Shown in pieces: positions 1 to 11,229 of a DNA stretch of 64,000 nucleotides. A model generated the notes under the pieces. That model made no database searches, was not told where the DNA came from, and worked only from the letters and a program-made list of their open reading frames with translations. The position numbers and the translations under genes were made by a program. Position 1 is the first letter of the stretch. Each line of letters begins with the position of its first letter. The stretch is from assembly GCA_026686845.1 (NCBI GenBank), contig JAIVEN010000004.1, positions 22,724,827 through 22,788,826 on the forward strand, in the 5' to 3' direction. Source of the DNA: Adenanthera pavonina. Taxonomy: Eukaryota > Streptophyta > Magnoliopsida > Fabales > Fabaceae.

Positions 1-1256
1 GGATACTCTTGTGGATTTTGCTGTGGAACAAGGATCCCAGTGGATATTTATTACTCCACATGATATTAGGTACTGGATTTCAAGGAGCCTTGGTTATTGT
101 TTTCAGGCTTTTATGGATGGTATCTCATCACTTCCTAGTTATTAATTGGTTATTTTAATATTATTTTCTTTAATTTATCACATCTCTCCCAAGTTAGCCA
201 TGTGGTTATTGCGTGACTTATACGTTTGGTTGCATGATAGAAAAGGAAAAGGAGAGGTGCTAAGAATGGAAATGATCCTTATACCTCTGCATAAAGAATA
301 ATAAAAAGAGAGAGATATTATTGAGTAATAATAACAAAGGCATAGTATACATTGGGTAACAAATTGGTGCCTCATTTTCTGGAATACCCATTCCCTTTCT
401 CTTTGCATTGTGTTACCAAACATACCCTTATACTGATTCATTGACTGTTTTCAAGTGTCTGGCATGATATTCCTGAATCATCCATTTACGGGAGAACCTG
501 ATTGTTGAATTTGGAGCACTTATACTTCAAAAATTGACCCATATTGTGTTTGATATCAATTTTTTGTGTTTGACACAAGATGACATTTAAATTGCAATTA
601 ACAGTACATTTTTTGGGGCAGTGGCCATATCTTGTCATATCTCATATTATTCTTAGGTCATGACTTGAGGTTGGGAGCAGTTGTGCTTTGGATGTTGGGG
701 TGCAGGGAAATGGTTATTTTCAGATAGTAGTTTGTCATCCTTCAGGGAGCTGACATGGAACTATGTCTTCAATTTGAAACTGCATTCTAAGAATCTATAC
801 CATGTTTATATGCACACTATGACTGCAGCTTTGCAGAAACAACCTTGCCTTATAAAAATCTGGACACTTTTTGCCTCTTTTAGATCTTGACAAAGTATAG
901 TTTCGTCATTGACCAATTCAGTTGATAAACTCAAGCTATTAAGTAAAAAGATGCAGACCCCTTGATATAGTCTCCTATACTCTACCCCACAGGATAATGG
1001 GAGTAGGGTAGGATTGAACTTCTGACCACTTGGTTTCTGATTGTGTCAAAGATTAGTTCAACTCAATGGTTAAGCTTTGAAGTGAAGGATTTTGAATGGT
1101 TAAAAAAATTTTGTTTTCAAGTTCACTGAATTTGCCATCTTGATGAATTACACTGTAGTTATATTTCTAATATTTCCTTTTCATGGTTCCAAATGCAGTA
1201 TGGTTAAGCAAGGACTCAGGATAAAGAAGCAGCAAATAGCGGCTCCCCGTTCTTGA
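1..1256 (+). CDS. SMC6: SMC6 homologue, C-terminal end (gene enters from left of window)
   Basis: Two terminal exons are visible: 1-69 (continuing from outside the window) and 1199-1256, joined across an intron of 1129 bases with GT at 70-71 and AG at 1197-1198. The first reads DTLVDFAVEQGSQWIFITP and the second ends KKQQIAAPRS before TGA at 1254-1256; the intron splits a Ser codon (AG|T) and the frame is kept. This matches the end of the C-terminal ATPase half of SMC6, just after the Walker B/D-loop region, including the conserved QGSQWIFITPHDIS and the basic KKQQ-APRS tail of plant SMC6. SMC6 pairs with SMC5 and Nse subunits in a nuclear cohesin-like complex for homologous repair and replication-fork processing. 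Only about 40 residues are in the window, so nothing can be said about integrity upstream. The call rests on motif recognition, with no conflicting alternative. Confidence 0.85.
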
Positions 1257-1347
1257 TCATCGCCTGTAATTTGTTTACATATTCTTTTTGGCAACAATCC
1301 GGTATCCGGTACCAGGTACCCTACCGATTGCTATAGGTGTGCTTGTG

Positions 1348-1535
1348 TAGGAATGCCCCTACTCAACCCCACTGGTCAGAATCGTTCTGACTTTAATTTG
1401 ATCCAAAGCTTTTCCCCTTTTGATTTCCTTGAGTAGGAATGTCCCTACTTCACTTAACACCACTGGTCAGAATCATTCTGACCTTAATATATGTATAGGG
1501 ATGATCCAAAGCTTTTTCCCTTTTGATTTACTTAT
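1348..1535. repeat. Imperfect tandem duplication downstream of SMC6
   Basis: Two head-to-tail units begin with TAGGAATG at 1348 and 1434. Both contain CACTGGTCAGAATC and GATCCAAAGCTTTT followed by CCTTTTGATTT. The second unit carries about 12-15 extra bases before the GATCC motif. It lies just past the SMC6 stop and is probably in the 3' untranslated or flanking region. Confidence 0.8.
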
Positions 1536-1741
1536 GAGAATGATTTGAACTTTCCTGACTTAATTTACTTTTATTTTTTTGGTATTTGTTTGGTTCGAAA
1601 GCAATGTTTTCTATTGCTGTAGGCAGTAAAGCTGAGAAAATTTTTTTAGCTACATTCCACAATCAGGTGTTGCAACTTGAAAGATGTAAATTGAAATGCA
1701 ATGAAGCTTGCGAAGGAAAGATATCTTTTCCCTTCCCTTAA

Positions 1742-1873
1742 TCCTCTGTTTGGATAATAAGAAAATAAGGGGTATAGGAAGATTTGGGGAGAAAACAAAA
1801 AAGAACCTAAACATCCTATGTTTAAGTTCCTTCTTATTTTTCTTCCTGTTTTCTCTCCATTCCAAACAATGTC
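1742..1873. mobile_element. Tourist-like MITE, 132 bp
   Basis: The ends are imperfect inverted repeats (TCCTCTGTTTGGATAA on the left; the right end reads GACATTGTTTGGAATGG on the complementary strand). TAA flanks both sides (1739-1741 and 1874-1876), as expected for PIF/Harbinger-type MITEs. The middle is purine-rich on one half and pyrimidine-rich on the other. It has no coding capacity; open frames on both strands here are by-products of the inverted repeat. Confidence 0.6.
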
Positions 1874-1876
1874 TAA

Positions 1877-2860
1877 ATGTTTATAATATTACTATGTTCT
1901 TGTCATCATTAATTAGAATGGGTCTTGTAGATGTACATGGAGTCTAATGAGCTGCATTGTTCACAACAAAGCTTCATATACTTTTTATATTAGCATTTTA
2001 ATTTATTTTCTTTTTAATAAAGAAGACTTGATTATTTTATTTTTAAAATTATTGTATTGTGTTTTGTGCTTCAAATGAAGAGATGGATCTACTGACACTT
2101 AAAATCATTTATATATTAATTTTTGGCTCTGCGCACTACTTAAACGCACTATGTGCGTGTGTGGATATATATATGTGTGTGTGTATAGAAGGAGAGAGAG
2201 GATTAAGACTTCCATGAGGGTTATTTAAAATTTACAAAAATAGTATTTTTTTCATCTAAAATATAAGTTATATTTTAAAAATTTTTTAATTCAAAATATA
2301 GGTATTATTTGATAATTTCTAGAGTATAATGTTTGTTCCTATTTTGTCTTTACTTATAATTATATGTGAGATAGGTAATAAATAATATGAAAATTATGTA
2401 GATTTTAAATGTAATACATTGAATAAGGATAATATTAAAAAATAATATACTTATTTTAACAAATTTAATGAGTAAATATATCTTAATTTTTATGTAATTA
2501 ATTAAATTGAATTTAATTGAAGGGAGTAATATTTTGACCGTTAAATTTTGCGATGGTGTAGATTGTGTCATTTGCATGATTTGTACCGACAAAACATTAT
2601 TACTTTATCAAACTTAAACTTCAAGATATATTTAATCAAAGGGAGAAGACTTGTGGTATTTTATTGAGTTAATATATGCACAAATTCTACTAAGCTGGAT
2701 TTGATTTGTATGACTATGAAAATATTAAAGCTCGTCATCATGTAAGAAACGAGATGTATTTGCTATTAATGAAGACTGCATACAAAGACCTAAACGTATA
2801 GAGATTTATTTATTCGTTTTTGTTGAAGTTTGGAAATTGCCATTGGAGGGACCCATTAAC
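1877..2860. other. AT-rich intergenic DNA
   Basis: No gene is recognised. A short GT/AT microsatellite lies near 2150-2190. The remainder is AT-rich with scattered short homopolymers. Confidence 0.5.
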
Positions 2861-2863
2861 TAA

Positions 2864-3225
2864 GGGTCTGTTTAGTTTAAATGAGGGGATTGGAATGATT
2901 TTTAATGAAGGGGATTGGAGAGAAAGGATTGGAGGGATTTTAAAATTTCCCTATTTGATGAAATTGGAGGGGATGAAATTAGAAGAATTTTAATAAAATC
3001 TTGTTTAGTTCAAAAAAGGATTAGAGGGGATTGAGTATTATTATTCAATTCTCTCCAAAAAAAAATCTCAATTTGGAAGGAAGAAGTTAAAGGGTAGGGG
3101 AGGGAATTGGGGGGAATTAAATCCTCTCCAATTTTCTTAACCAAATAAGGGGAGAGAATTTAATCCCCTCCAATCCCCTCTCTTCCCTTTAAAATTTTCC
3201 CAAAAAATGCCATCCAAACAAATCC
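2864..3225. mobile_element. Tourist-like MITE, 362 bp
   Basis: The left terminus is GGGTCTGTTTAGTTTAAATG; the right terminus, read on the complementary strand, is GGATTTGTTTGGATGGCAT. The element is flanked by TAA at 2861-2863 and 3226-3228. Extended inverted similarity continues inside (GGGGATTGGA runs on the left, TCCAATCCCCT on the right). Short ends and a 3-bp TAA duplication fit PIF/Harbinger non-autonomous elements. Confidence 0.75.
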
Positions 3226-3228
3226 TAA

Positions 3229-4300
3229 GTTTATGTTATTGAAAGTTTTTAATTTTTAAAATATCCTAAGGAAACACAACTATAAAAATTGTGTGAAATA
3301 AAGCATTCCTAACGTCATTAAGAGTTCGAAAATTAAATAATATGTACCGAAAGAAAATTAAACAAGTATTGAAACAATGAATGATAATTTAAAATGAATT
3401 CATATAATAGGTTTTTTCTATTTTCTTTTAACCAAAAGAATATCTTTTTCTTTTTTTCACCATTATTCTTTTTTCTGTATCAAAACACTCCATTTAGTAG
3501 TGAAAAAAAAAGCTCCATTTATTAGGAAAAAAAAAGAATTTGACTTGTATTTTTATTGTTTTAACGGAGAGAAATGTTATGTACAATCGCAATTCATGTT
3601 AATTTGGTAAATGCTTCCTTCTCTCCCATTATAATTTCTTTTTCTTTCTGGACATTCTATCATCAATTGTTAAATCAATTCTACATTAGATTTCCTGTAT
3701 TGAAATGAATTATAAAAAGTATATACAATATCATTTTTTAATACATTTTGAAATATATAAAAAAGACTTGAGTGTGCTCGCACACACTCTCATGATAAAC
3801 GAGTCGAAGCTAAGTGTTTTTTTTTTTTAATATGTTGGGTCTAAGAAATTGAAAATTAAATTAAATAAGTCTTAGATTTAATTATCCATGTAAATGTGAA
3901 TAAAAATGTTGCATTTTTATACAAATTCATATTTAAAAAGGAAAATACATTATATAAGAGAAATTTTCATGTATGTGTATATAACATGTCCTATTGTGTT
4001 GGTGAGGAAAATGGTAAGATTTTTTCTTTTGGTACAAAAATGGTGCACAAAATGTTTTATAAAGGAGTCAAACCTCCACCACTTGTGACATAAAAGTCAA
4101 AACAGCCACTATTCAATGTTGTTTCTTTGTAAAGTTGCACAAAATGTTACATATACATTAATATAATATATGAAAAGCATTAGAAATCACATTATTCATA
4201 CCGTCATGAACAATATGATTTATTTTAAGTCCCATACAAATGCACCTGATCCATTCTAATTTTGAAAATAAACTATATAATTTAAATTATATGTAATTAT
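3229..4300. other. AT-rich intergenic DNA
   Basis: No gene is recognised. A small hairpin with a 7-bp stem (GAGTGTG at 3770-3776 pairing with CACACTC at 3783-3789) is the only clear local structure. Open frames near 3896-4093 have no family features. Confidence 0.45.
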
Positions 4301-4302
4301 TA

Positions 4303-4565
4303 CTCCCTTCGGTCCTATATATAAGATTTTTTGTCCTGATCCTAAATATAAGACCCTTTATAATATACGAGGTAGTATTTATTATATATTTCTAAAAAAT
4401 ATTTATATTTAATGTATTCAAAGAGAAAGAAAAAATGATTAAATAAGAGTAGTTTTAGAAAAATATTGAGATTTTTAAAAAAATCGAGATAATTAATTAG
4501 TTTTAATTTTAATTCTTAATTCGTATAATTCGGTTAAAAGATCTTATATTAAGAATTATAGGAAG
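4303..4565. mobile_element. Stowaway-like MITE, family A, copy 1
   Basis: It begins CTCCCTTCGGTCCTATATAT and ends with the inverted counterpart (AAGAATTATAGGAAG), flanked by TA on both sides (4301-4302, 4566-4567). CTCCCT-type ends and a TA duplication are typical of Stowaway (Tc1/mariner) MITEs. The interior (TGATTAAATAAGAGTAGTTT and following) is shared with the element at 6548-6763. Confidence 0.75.
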
Positions 4566-5326
4566 TAACTTGGGAGGGAGTTGGGAATTACATTGAGCGA
4601 CATAATAATACGAGAATTACATAGCAGACAATTATCCTGACATTGTTTTTTTTTTTTTACCAAAACTGACACGTTACATTATAGATCGATTCAGCAAATT
4701 AAAACGCCACAACCCACACAAATCACAAAAAAAAAAAAAGAAGGACACAGCCACGCAGGTTGAGACCATTTATTATTTTTATGATGGAGATAGAGCTTTC
4801 AAAAGATCATTCAATGGACCCAAGTTAAGACCAACTCTTATGGTGGACCCATGTTAATTTTTTTAATTATTGTTTATGATTACAATTAAAAAATTATGAA
4901 CAGAGTAATTAAGAGTCACAACAAGAGCGGCACATGGCTCGCATCAGAGGATAACCCTCTTGATTATAATTCATCTCACATTTTTATAGACCAAGTGATA
5001 GTCAATACTCCATCCGTTTCTTTCTTATCTTTTGAAGAAATTTTTTTTTATTTATACGCCAATTTCAAATTTCAGGATAATATTAATTATTATTTTTCTA
5101 ATTATATTATTATCTATTTTTTAAAAATTAAAAATAATATTAATTATTCTTTTTTATATGTCTATTTGTTGAAGATATATTAAAAAATTTAAAATAAATT
5201 TTATCATATTAATTATATTTCTTAATTTGTATGTTAAAATCTTAAACAATACAAAAAAAATAGAGGGGATAATCAATCTATCTACCAACTCTCCAATTTA
5301 TTGTCCTTAAGATGAGAGAAGAAATA

Positions 5327-5574
5327 CTCTCTCCATCTCTTATTATGAGATAATGAGTAGATTTTTTTGTTCCATATTATAAGGTAATATAATTTTATTT
5401 ATCAATTTTGTCTCTTATTAATGTAATATCTAGTATCATAAATTATGTTGATTAATGATGTTTAATAAGCGTAAAATATAGATTTTTGGATTTTTTTAGG
5501 AATTTAAGAATATTATACACTTTTCTTAATATATGTAAAATTTCTCTCGTTACTTTATAATATGAGATGGGGGG
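5327..5574. mobile_element. Stowaway-like MITE, family B, copy 1
   Basis: The termini CTCTCTCCATCTCTTATTAT and TTATAATATGAGATGGGG are inverted relative to each other, and TA flanks both sides (5325-5326, 5575-5576). The interior (TTTTTTTGTTCCATATTATA, then a TTATCAATTTT segment) is clearly shared with the element at 33656-33905. No coding capacity. Confidence 0.75.
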
Positions 5575-6547
5575 TAAGTTTCTTTCACTATGAAAATTTC
5601 TTAAAAATCAAAGAAAAATTATTTTTCTGAATTTTTTTTGGGTGGAAAATCCCATCATAACAAAAAGGCACTTTGGCCTGCTACAAATACTAGAAGCTGA
5701 TGCAACGCACAGGATTAACAATTGCTCTGACTAATTACTCTATCATAAGATGTATGGTCCCAAACGAATATAAAGTGCTTAAATAAATAAATATAAATTT
5801 ATACTGCATTATACATTTTTTTATTATTTAATATCCGGTAGCTATTATTGAGTTCCAACTAATTCAAATTGAATTACATTAAGTTTCAGATAGGGAAAAA
5901 CTCTTGACTTCTTTAACATTCATATAGTGTCAAATCTGAAATTTCATCCTTAAACAACTCTAACCCCTCCTTCTTCTATTAGAATTAAGTTTAGTTGATT
6001 TATAACACACTTCTCCTATAAGTTACAGAAAGCACTCTATTTTTATATTTCATGCAATATTAAAAAATGTATAGTTGTCTAAATAATAAACAATTTGAAA
6101 AGCTATGATGGCCAGTCATAGTAGAAAAAATTAGTCAAGTTAGAAAAAAAATACTATATTGCATGGCAGCGATAGGCACGAGGCTGCCATTTTAGGATGG
6201 CCCACGTAAAAAATATGAAGAGAAAATGATGTACAACGATCTCTTATGAATTCTAAATACGCATAAGGCCCAAAATTTTAAAATGATCCCAATGACATCC
6301 TCCCTTCCTTATCTGGCTGTATTGGTATCGCTCGTAGCTAGATTCCGGTGATGGGTAATTGAATTGTAAATTTATATACAGTCAATTATAAATAATGGTA
6401 AATTGATTTATAAAATCATGTAGAATCATTTGTATGATAATTACATAACTCATCTTCGTGTATTATTAAAAAATTAATTAAATAATTGAGTTGTGACCTT
6501 ATGAGTGGATTAGTCAACTCATTTACATAAATTCACAATTCAATTTG

Positions 6548-6763
6548 TTCCCTGGGTCTTTTACTTTGATACTAAATATAGTATTTGTTATGCATTTAAA
6601 AAAAGTCCTTATTTAATATATTCTAAAAAAAAATTGATTAAATAAAAGTAATTTTAAAAAATATTGTGATTTTTATAGGAATGGAGATGGTTAACTAACT
6701 TTAATTCTCATTTTTAGTCCACGTAATTTGATTAAAAAAATCTTATTTTAAGGACCAGAGGAG
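6548..6763. mobile_element. Stowaway-like MITE, family A, copy 2 (degenerate left end)
   Basis: The right part (TGATTAAATAAAAGTAATTT, then TAGTCCACGTAATTTG, then AAGGACCAGAGGAG) parallels the element at 4303-4565. The right end is followed by TA at 6764-6765. The left end (CCCTGGGTCTTTTA) is eroded, so the left boundary is approximate. Confidence 0.55.
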
Positions 6764-6769
6764 TAGTTG

Positions 6770-8049
6770 ATTATTTTTTAATAAATATATAAAAATGGTT
6801 TTTGTGGTTATTATTTACTAATAATCTTGGATGATTTTATAAAGGGAAAAAGACATTTAGGACCTCTTAACATAAATATTGACATATAAGGATCTCTAAT
6901 TTTTATACTGACCTAATAGAATTTAGATTGTTTTAACAAAATATCAAATTAAATAAATAACAAAAATACCCCTAAATAACCCTCTCTCCTTACTTGCTTG
7001 TAGCGGGAATTTCATGCGCACAAACACCAAATTTGAGAATAAAAGCAATACAATATTTTCCTTTCTATCATTATTTTTATTTTTATTTCTTCTTTATATA
7101 TATATATATATATATTTTTTTTTTCAATTTTTTAATTTGGGATTTTGAATTTCCTAACGAAAATTTTGTTTGAAGTTCTTTGTTTTGGCCAACAGGTGTT
7201 CAGGTGTCATTTCTCCTAAATACTTTGTTGTGATATTGTTTAAACACTATATGTACAATATATTGTGCTCCGAATAGTAAAATTACTAATTTTTTTCTTA
7301 TAGTGATTACAGTCTAATTTGATTTTTTTAATTAATACATGAATATCTAATTAATAATATGACTCTATTGTAAGAATTTGACTCTCTCTATTTGAAATTC
7401 TTTTAATTTGTCTCTACTCTCTACTTTAATTTCTATTCGTTGGATTGATAATAGTTACTATGTTCTTTTCTTCTTAAATCAATTAGAGGAATGCAGTATT
7501 TGTTGCTTTCCTATTTTATTTGCTTTGTAGATTTGAATTGTTATTATATTCTTTTTTCTTAAGTTAGGAAGATGCAATACTGATTTCTTTCATATTTTAT
7601 TTAGATTACAAATCTATAAAAACGGTTAACCTAAACTATTAGATTGATCCAATGACTATAATTTTTTAGCAAATCAATTCAAACTCAAAATTTTTAAAAA
7701 ATGTAATATATAGTTTTTTTTTTGTTTTAACAAAAAAATGTGTATATCTTGAAAATAAAAATATTTCTATAATTAATTATAACCAAAAGTTGCTTTTTCT
7801 TCCTTTTTAACTGTCTAATCTAACAAATTCAACACCTGATTTGCAAAACTAAACAAATGATTATCCCCAGAAAAGTGCAGCTGAACTTTCCTCTAAAATT
7901 CCGGCGTCGGTTTGATACATTTAATAACTTTTCTTCGGGAAAGAAAATTAAAAAAAAAGGAAAAAATTAAAATCTTTTTGTGTTTTAGCCTGTTGTGATA
8001 TGATTGGCTCAATCCAAGTTTTTCACTACAAAACAAAAAGAGCTTCGCC
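6770..8049. other. AT-rich region upstream of the F-box gene
   Basis: No gene is recognised. It contains an (AT)n microsatellite at about 7095-7115. The distal promoter of the F-box gene must lie here, but I see no element that I can name with confidence. Confidence 0.4.
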
Positions 8050-8103
8050 TCAATAAATAAATGGCTGCAAAATTATTATTAAAAAATTTTCAAACCAGAA
8101 GGC

Positions 8104-8140
8104 CGAGAAAGAGAGAGAAAGAGAGAGACGGAGAAAGTGA
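8104..8140 (+). promoter_or_regulatory. GA-rich probable 5' leader of the F-box gene
   Basis: A GAGAAAGAGAGAGAAAGAGA tract lies 70-110 bases upstream of the F-box start codon. Such GA stretches are common in plant core promoters and 5' untranslated regions. Its role here is inferred from position only. Confidence 0.35.
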
Positions 8141-8212
8141 AGCTGCAGATTTTTGGAATGCGAAGCAGATAGCGCCCCCAACATCACAAACTGACACTTT
8201 GGATGTAGAACG

Positions 8213-11008
8213 ATGTCGTTTCCGGTTGAGGACCAGAACAAGAACCCTAGTCCGAGCCCTAGTCCGCCATTGACGAAGAAGAGACCGTCCACCTGGTCCA
8301 ACGTCTGGCTCAAGAACACCAAGCCGCTCAAGCATATGGTTGTGGCCATGCAACTCCAGTCCCTTTCTCCTCCCGATGACCCCAAATCCAAAACCCTAAT
8401 TCCCAATATCTTCCCGATTGACTCAACCCTTCTCTTGTCCGACGAGCTTCTCCTCAGAATCCTCGCCAAGCTTCCCGATTCGCAGAGGAATTTCATTTCT
8501 CTTGTCTGCAAGCGGTGGTTGAATCTCCAGGGGCGGTTTGTACGGACCCTCAAAGTGCTGGACTGGAACTTCGTGTTGTCTGGTAGGTTGATTCATAGAT
8601 TCCCCAATTTAAACCATGTAGATTTGGTTTCTGGGTCGTTCATTTCGCCGCGTAATTCGGGAATTTATCTTAGTCACCGAATTGTTTCCATGCATATTGA
8701 TTCTGGATTTTACCCCAATTGGTGTTTTGGGGAGGAGAAAAATCTGCTTCCTGTTGATGTTATTGATAGTGGCCTGAAAGCTCTTGCTAGTGGGTGTCCC
8801 AATTTGCGTAAGCTACAGGTTATTGGTGCTAGTGAAGTGGGTTTATTGAGTGTGGCTGAAGATTGTTCTACGTTGCAAGAGTTGGAATTACAGAAATGCA
8901 ATGACAATGTGCTGAGAGGGATTGCAGCGTGCGGGAATCTGCAGATCTTGAAATTGGTTACGAATGTTGATGGGTTCTACAATTCAGTGGTCTCTGACAT
9001 TGGATTGACGATTCTAGCTCAAGGTTGTAAGAGACTGGTCAAGCTTGAGCTTGGTGGATGTGAAGGGAGCTTTGATGGGATCAAAGCCATTGGTAAGTGC
9101 TGTCAAATGTTGGAGGAATTGACTTTTTCAGATCACAGAATGGATGATGGGTGGTTGGCAGCACTTTCATTTTGTGAGAACTTAAAGACTTTGAGGTTCC
9201 AATCGTGTAAATGGATTGATCCTAATCCTGGACCAGAGGAACATTTGGGTTCGTGTTTTGCACTTGAACGTTTGCATTTGCAGAAGTGCCAATTACGGGA
9301 CAAAAATAGCATGAGAACTATATTTCCAGTATGCAGGGCTGCAAGGGAGATTATCATCCAGGATTGCTGGGGATTGGAGGATGGTATGTTCAGTTTTGCA
9401 AGCATCTGCAGGTAATGTCCATTTCTGCAATTGCCATTTTTTTCCCAATTACACAGCATGACTGGAGCTTTTCGCCATTTTGTCTCTATTGTTCTGTTTC
9501 AAAACCTTTTGAAGATATTTTGCCCCCTTAAATTTTTTTTATTCTTTATTTGTATTGCTAATGTATGCTGTATATCATACCATGTGAAAATTTTTATTGA
9601 TTTTTGCTTTATAAATAGCGTCATATTGACTGCCAATTCTGCTTCCTTATAGAGAGAAATGAGATATGTTGAATTCAGAAGTGTAAATGACCTTAGGGTA
9701 TGTTTGAATTGAGGAGAATGGGAAGAAGCCAAGGGAGGCCGAATCTTAAGTGTGACATTTTATCCTTTTACTTAGATCATTCAAATAATTACTTAGATCA
9801 TTCAAATATATTGAAAGAAATTTAGTTGGGTTTAATTCCAAATTCTAAATAAAAGAAAGTGTCATAACTTAAAATTTCACAGCCCTCCATTCTCTTCAAT
9901 CCAACTGTAGTTTTAGGAACCTTCGTTGTCCCAGTGCAAAAGAATTACATTATTTGATTTTTACAGAATTTTCCTTTCATGAATTCACCTTCATTTTGAC
10001 TTAGCTAGTTTCTTGCTCTTGTACAACAAGTTTATGGCAAAACTCTGCTGAGCGTTAAGAATTAAAAGTTACTATCAAATTTTAGAGATCTACTATAGGG
10101 TTTTAAGAAAGTTATTACTAGGTTTTAAGAAAGTTACAGCTTTAAACAACTTTAGTAGTAAATATCCTAAAACCTTACTAGGTTTTAAGAAAGTTACAGC
10201 CTTAAATAACTTTAGTAGTAAATATCCTAAAACCTCACTCCCCCCTTTGGTAAGGGATAGGTAATCCCTTTTCTGTGTATAAAAATCGAGATAGCAATAT
10301 TTATTATACCCTTATTATCATTACTTAATAGTCATTTTTCTTTCTACTATTTTTGTTTATCCACGGACATAAAAGACATTTCACATCTACAAAATTACTT
10401 TTTTATTCTATTTCTTTTTTTTTCATTCCATTCCATTTCATTCTACTTAATAAACAAGCCAACAGTAAGTCAATAAAGCCTAACCTATTAATACTTTTTA
10501 GTTGTTGGAGGTAGTTACAATTTTTAAGATGTTTAACGTAATTTTGTCAAGTTTAGGTCCTCAGATGTAATTTTCCCTTTGCTTCCTCTACTTATGATCT
10601 ACATTATCTTGTTAATGATTTTGCTATTGCTAGTTGACACTTGACAAGCCTTAAGTAAGTGATGTTATGAACCTTAAGTAAGTGATGTTATGAAGAAAGT
10701 CCAACCAGCAAACAAACTGATAGTTGCTTCTCTATTGCAGGCGGGTAAAGCTTTTAAGCTTAGAAGGATGTTCATTGCTAACAACAGAAGGTCTAGAATC
10801 TGTAATTCAATCTTGGAAGGATCTTCAAAGCCTTAGAGTAGTTTCCTGCAAGAATATAAAGGATAGTGAAATCTCACCCTCACTAGCAACCATATTTACC
10901 ACACTTAAAGAATTAAGATGGAGTCCAGATACCAAGTCCTTTCTTCCATCAAGTCTTGTGGAGGTATGCATGGGAAAGAGAGGAGGTAAATTTTTCAGAA
11001 GAACATGA
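8213..11008 (+). CDS. F-box/LRR (RNI-like) protein, two exons, 488 aa
   Basis: Exon 1 is 8213-9411 and exon 2 is 10741-11008. The donor (CTGCAG|GTAATG) and acceptor (CTATTGCAG|GCGG) are canonical, split an Arg codon and keep the frame, giving 488 residues. An F-box lies at about residues 73-106 (LLSDELLLRILAKLPDSQ, then LVCKRWLNL). It is followed by irregular leucine-rich repeats of the GCxxLxxLxLxxC type (for example GCPNLRKL, CSTLQELEL, GCKRLVKLEL). The overall plan resembles the Arabidopsis F-box/RNI proteins of the At5g51370/At5g51380 type. Members of this class bind SKP1 through the F-box and present substrates to an SCF ubiquitin ligase; the substrate here is unknown. The Ser/Pro-rich N-terminus (residues 10-60) is probably disordered. 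No frameshift or stop is present, so the gene appears intact. The 1.3-kb intron carries a MITE and a 60-bp tandem repeat. Confidence 0.9.
9696..9910. mobile_element. Tourist-like MITE in F-box intron, 215 bp
   Basis: The left end GGGTATGTTTGAATTGAGGA and the right end (complement CTACAGTTGGATTGAAGAGA) are inverted. TTA precedes the left end, while the right flank is TTT, so the target duplication is imperfect. A short direct repeat (TTACTTAGATCATTCAAATA) lies inside. It sits within the single intron of the F-box gene. Confidence 0.55.
10117..10236. repeat. Two-copy 60-bp tandem repeat in F-box intron
   Basis: Units at 10117-10176 and 10177-10236 are near identical. Each unit contains AGGTTTTA near its start and TAAAACC near its end, so each can also fold on itself. 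A truncated third half-copy (GGGTTTTAAGAAAGTTA) precedes them at about 10098. Confidence 0.85.
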
Positions 11009-11221
11009 TGATGCCCGAAATTAGTTGATGTGTAATCATAATAATAAGAAAGATAATAATGTAGGCCTCAGTCATAGAAACAGATTATTGTTACTGACTC
11101 TTAGTGAGATTTGTACCAATATATGTTCATTTAGATGGTTAACTTAGACACCGACGGCTGAAGATTGTTGTTATGGTTTCTTCTGTCGGACTAAGTAAGC
11201 AATCTAGAGATGTAATTATGT

Positions 11222-11227
11222 AATAAA
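11222..11227 (+). terminator. Probable poly(A) signal of the F-box gene
   Basis: AATAAA lies 214 bases past the stop codon, within a T-rich context typical of plant 3' ends. Assigned from motif and position only. Confidence 0.45.
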
Positions 11228-11229
11228 AC

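Noticed and set aside
2350..2592. Short open frames in AT-rich DNA (also 19476-19724 and others)
   Set aside because: Composition is Ile/Lys/Phe/Asn-rich as expected from random AT-rich sequence, with no motif or splice context.
8050..8553. 167-residue open frame on the minus strand
   Set aside because: It lies antisense to the F-box exon 1, has no family features and is explained by codon bias of the real gene.
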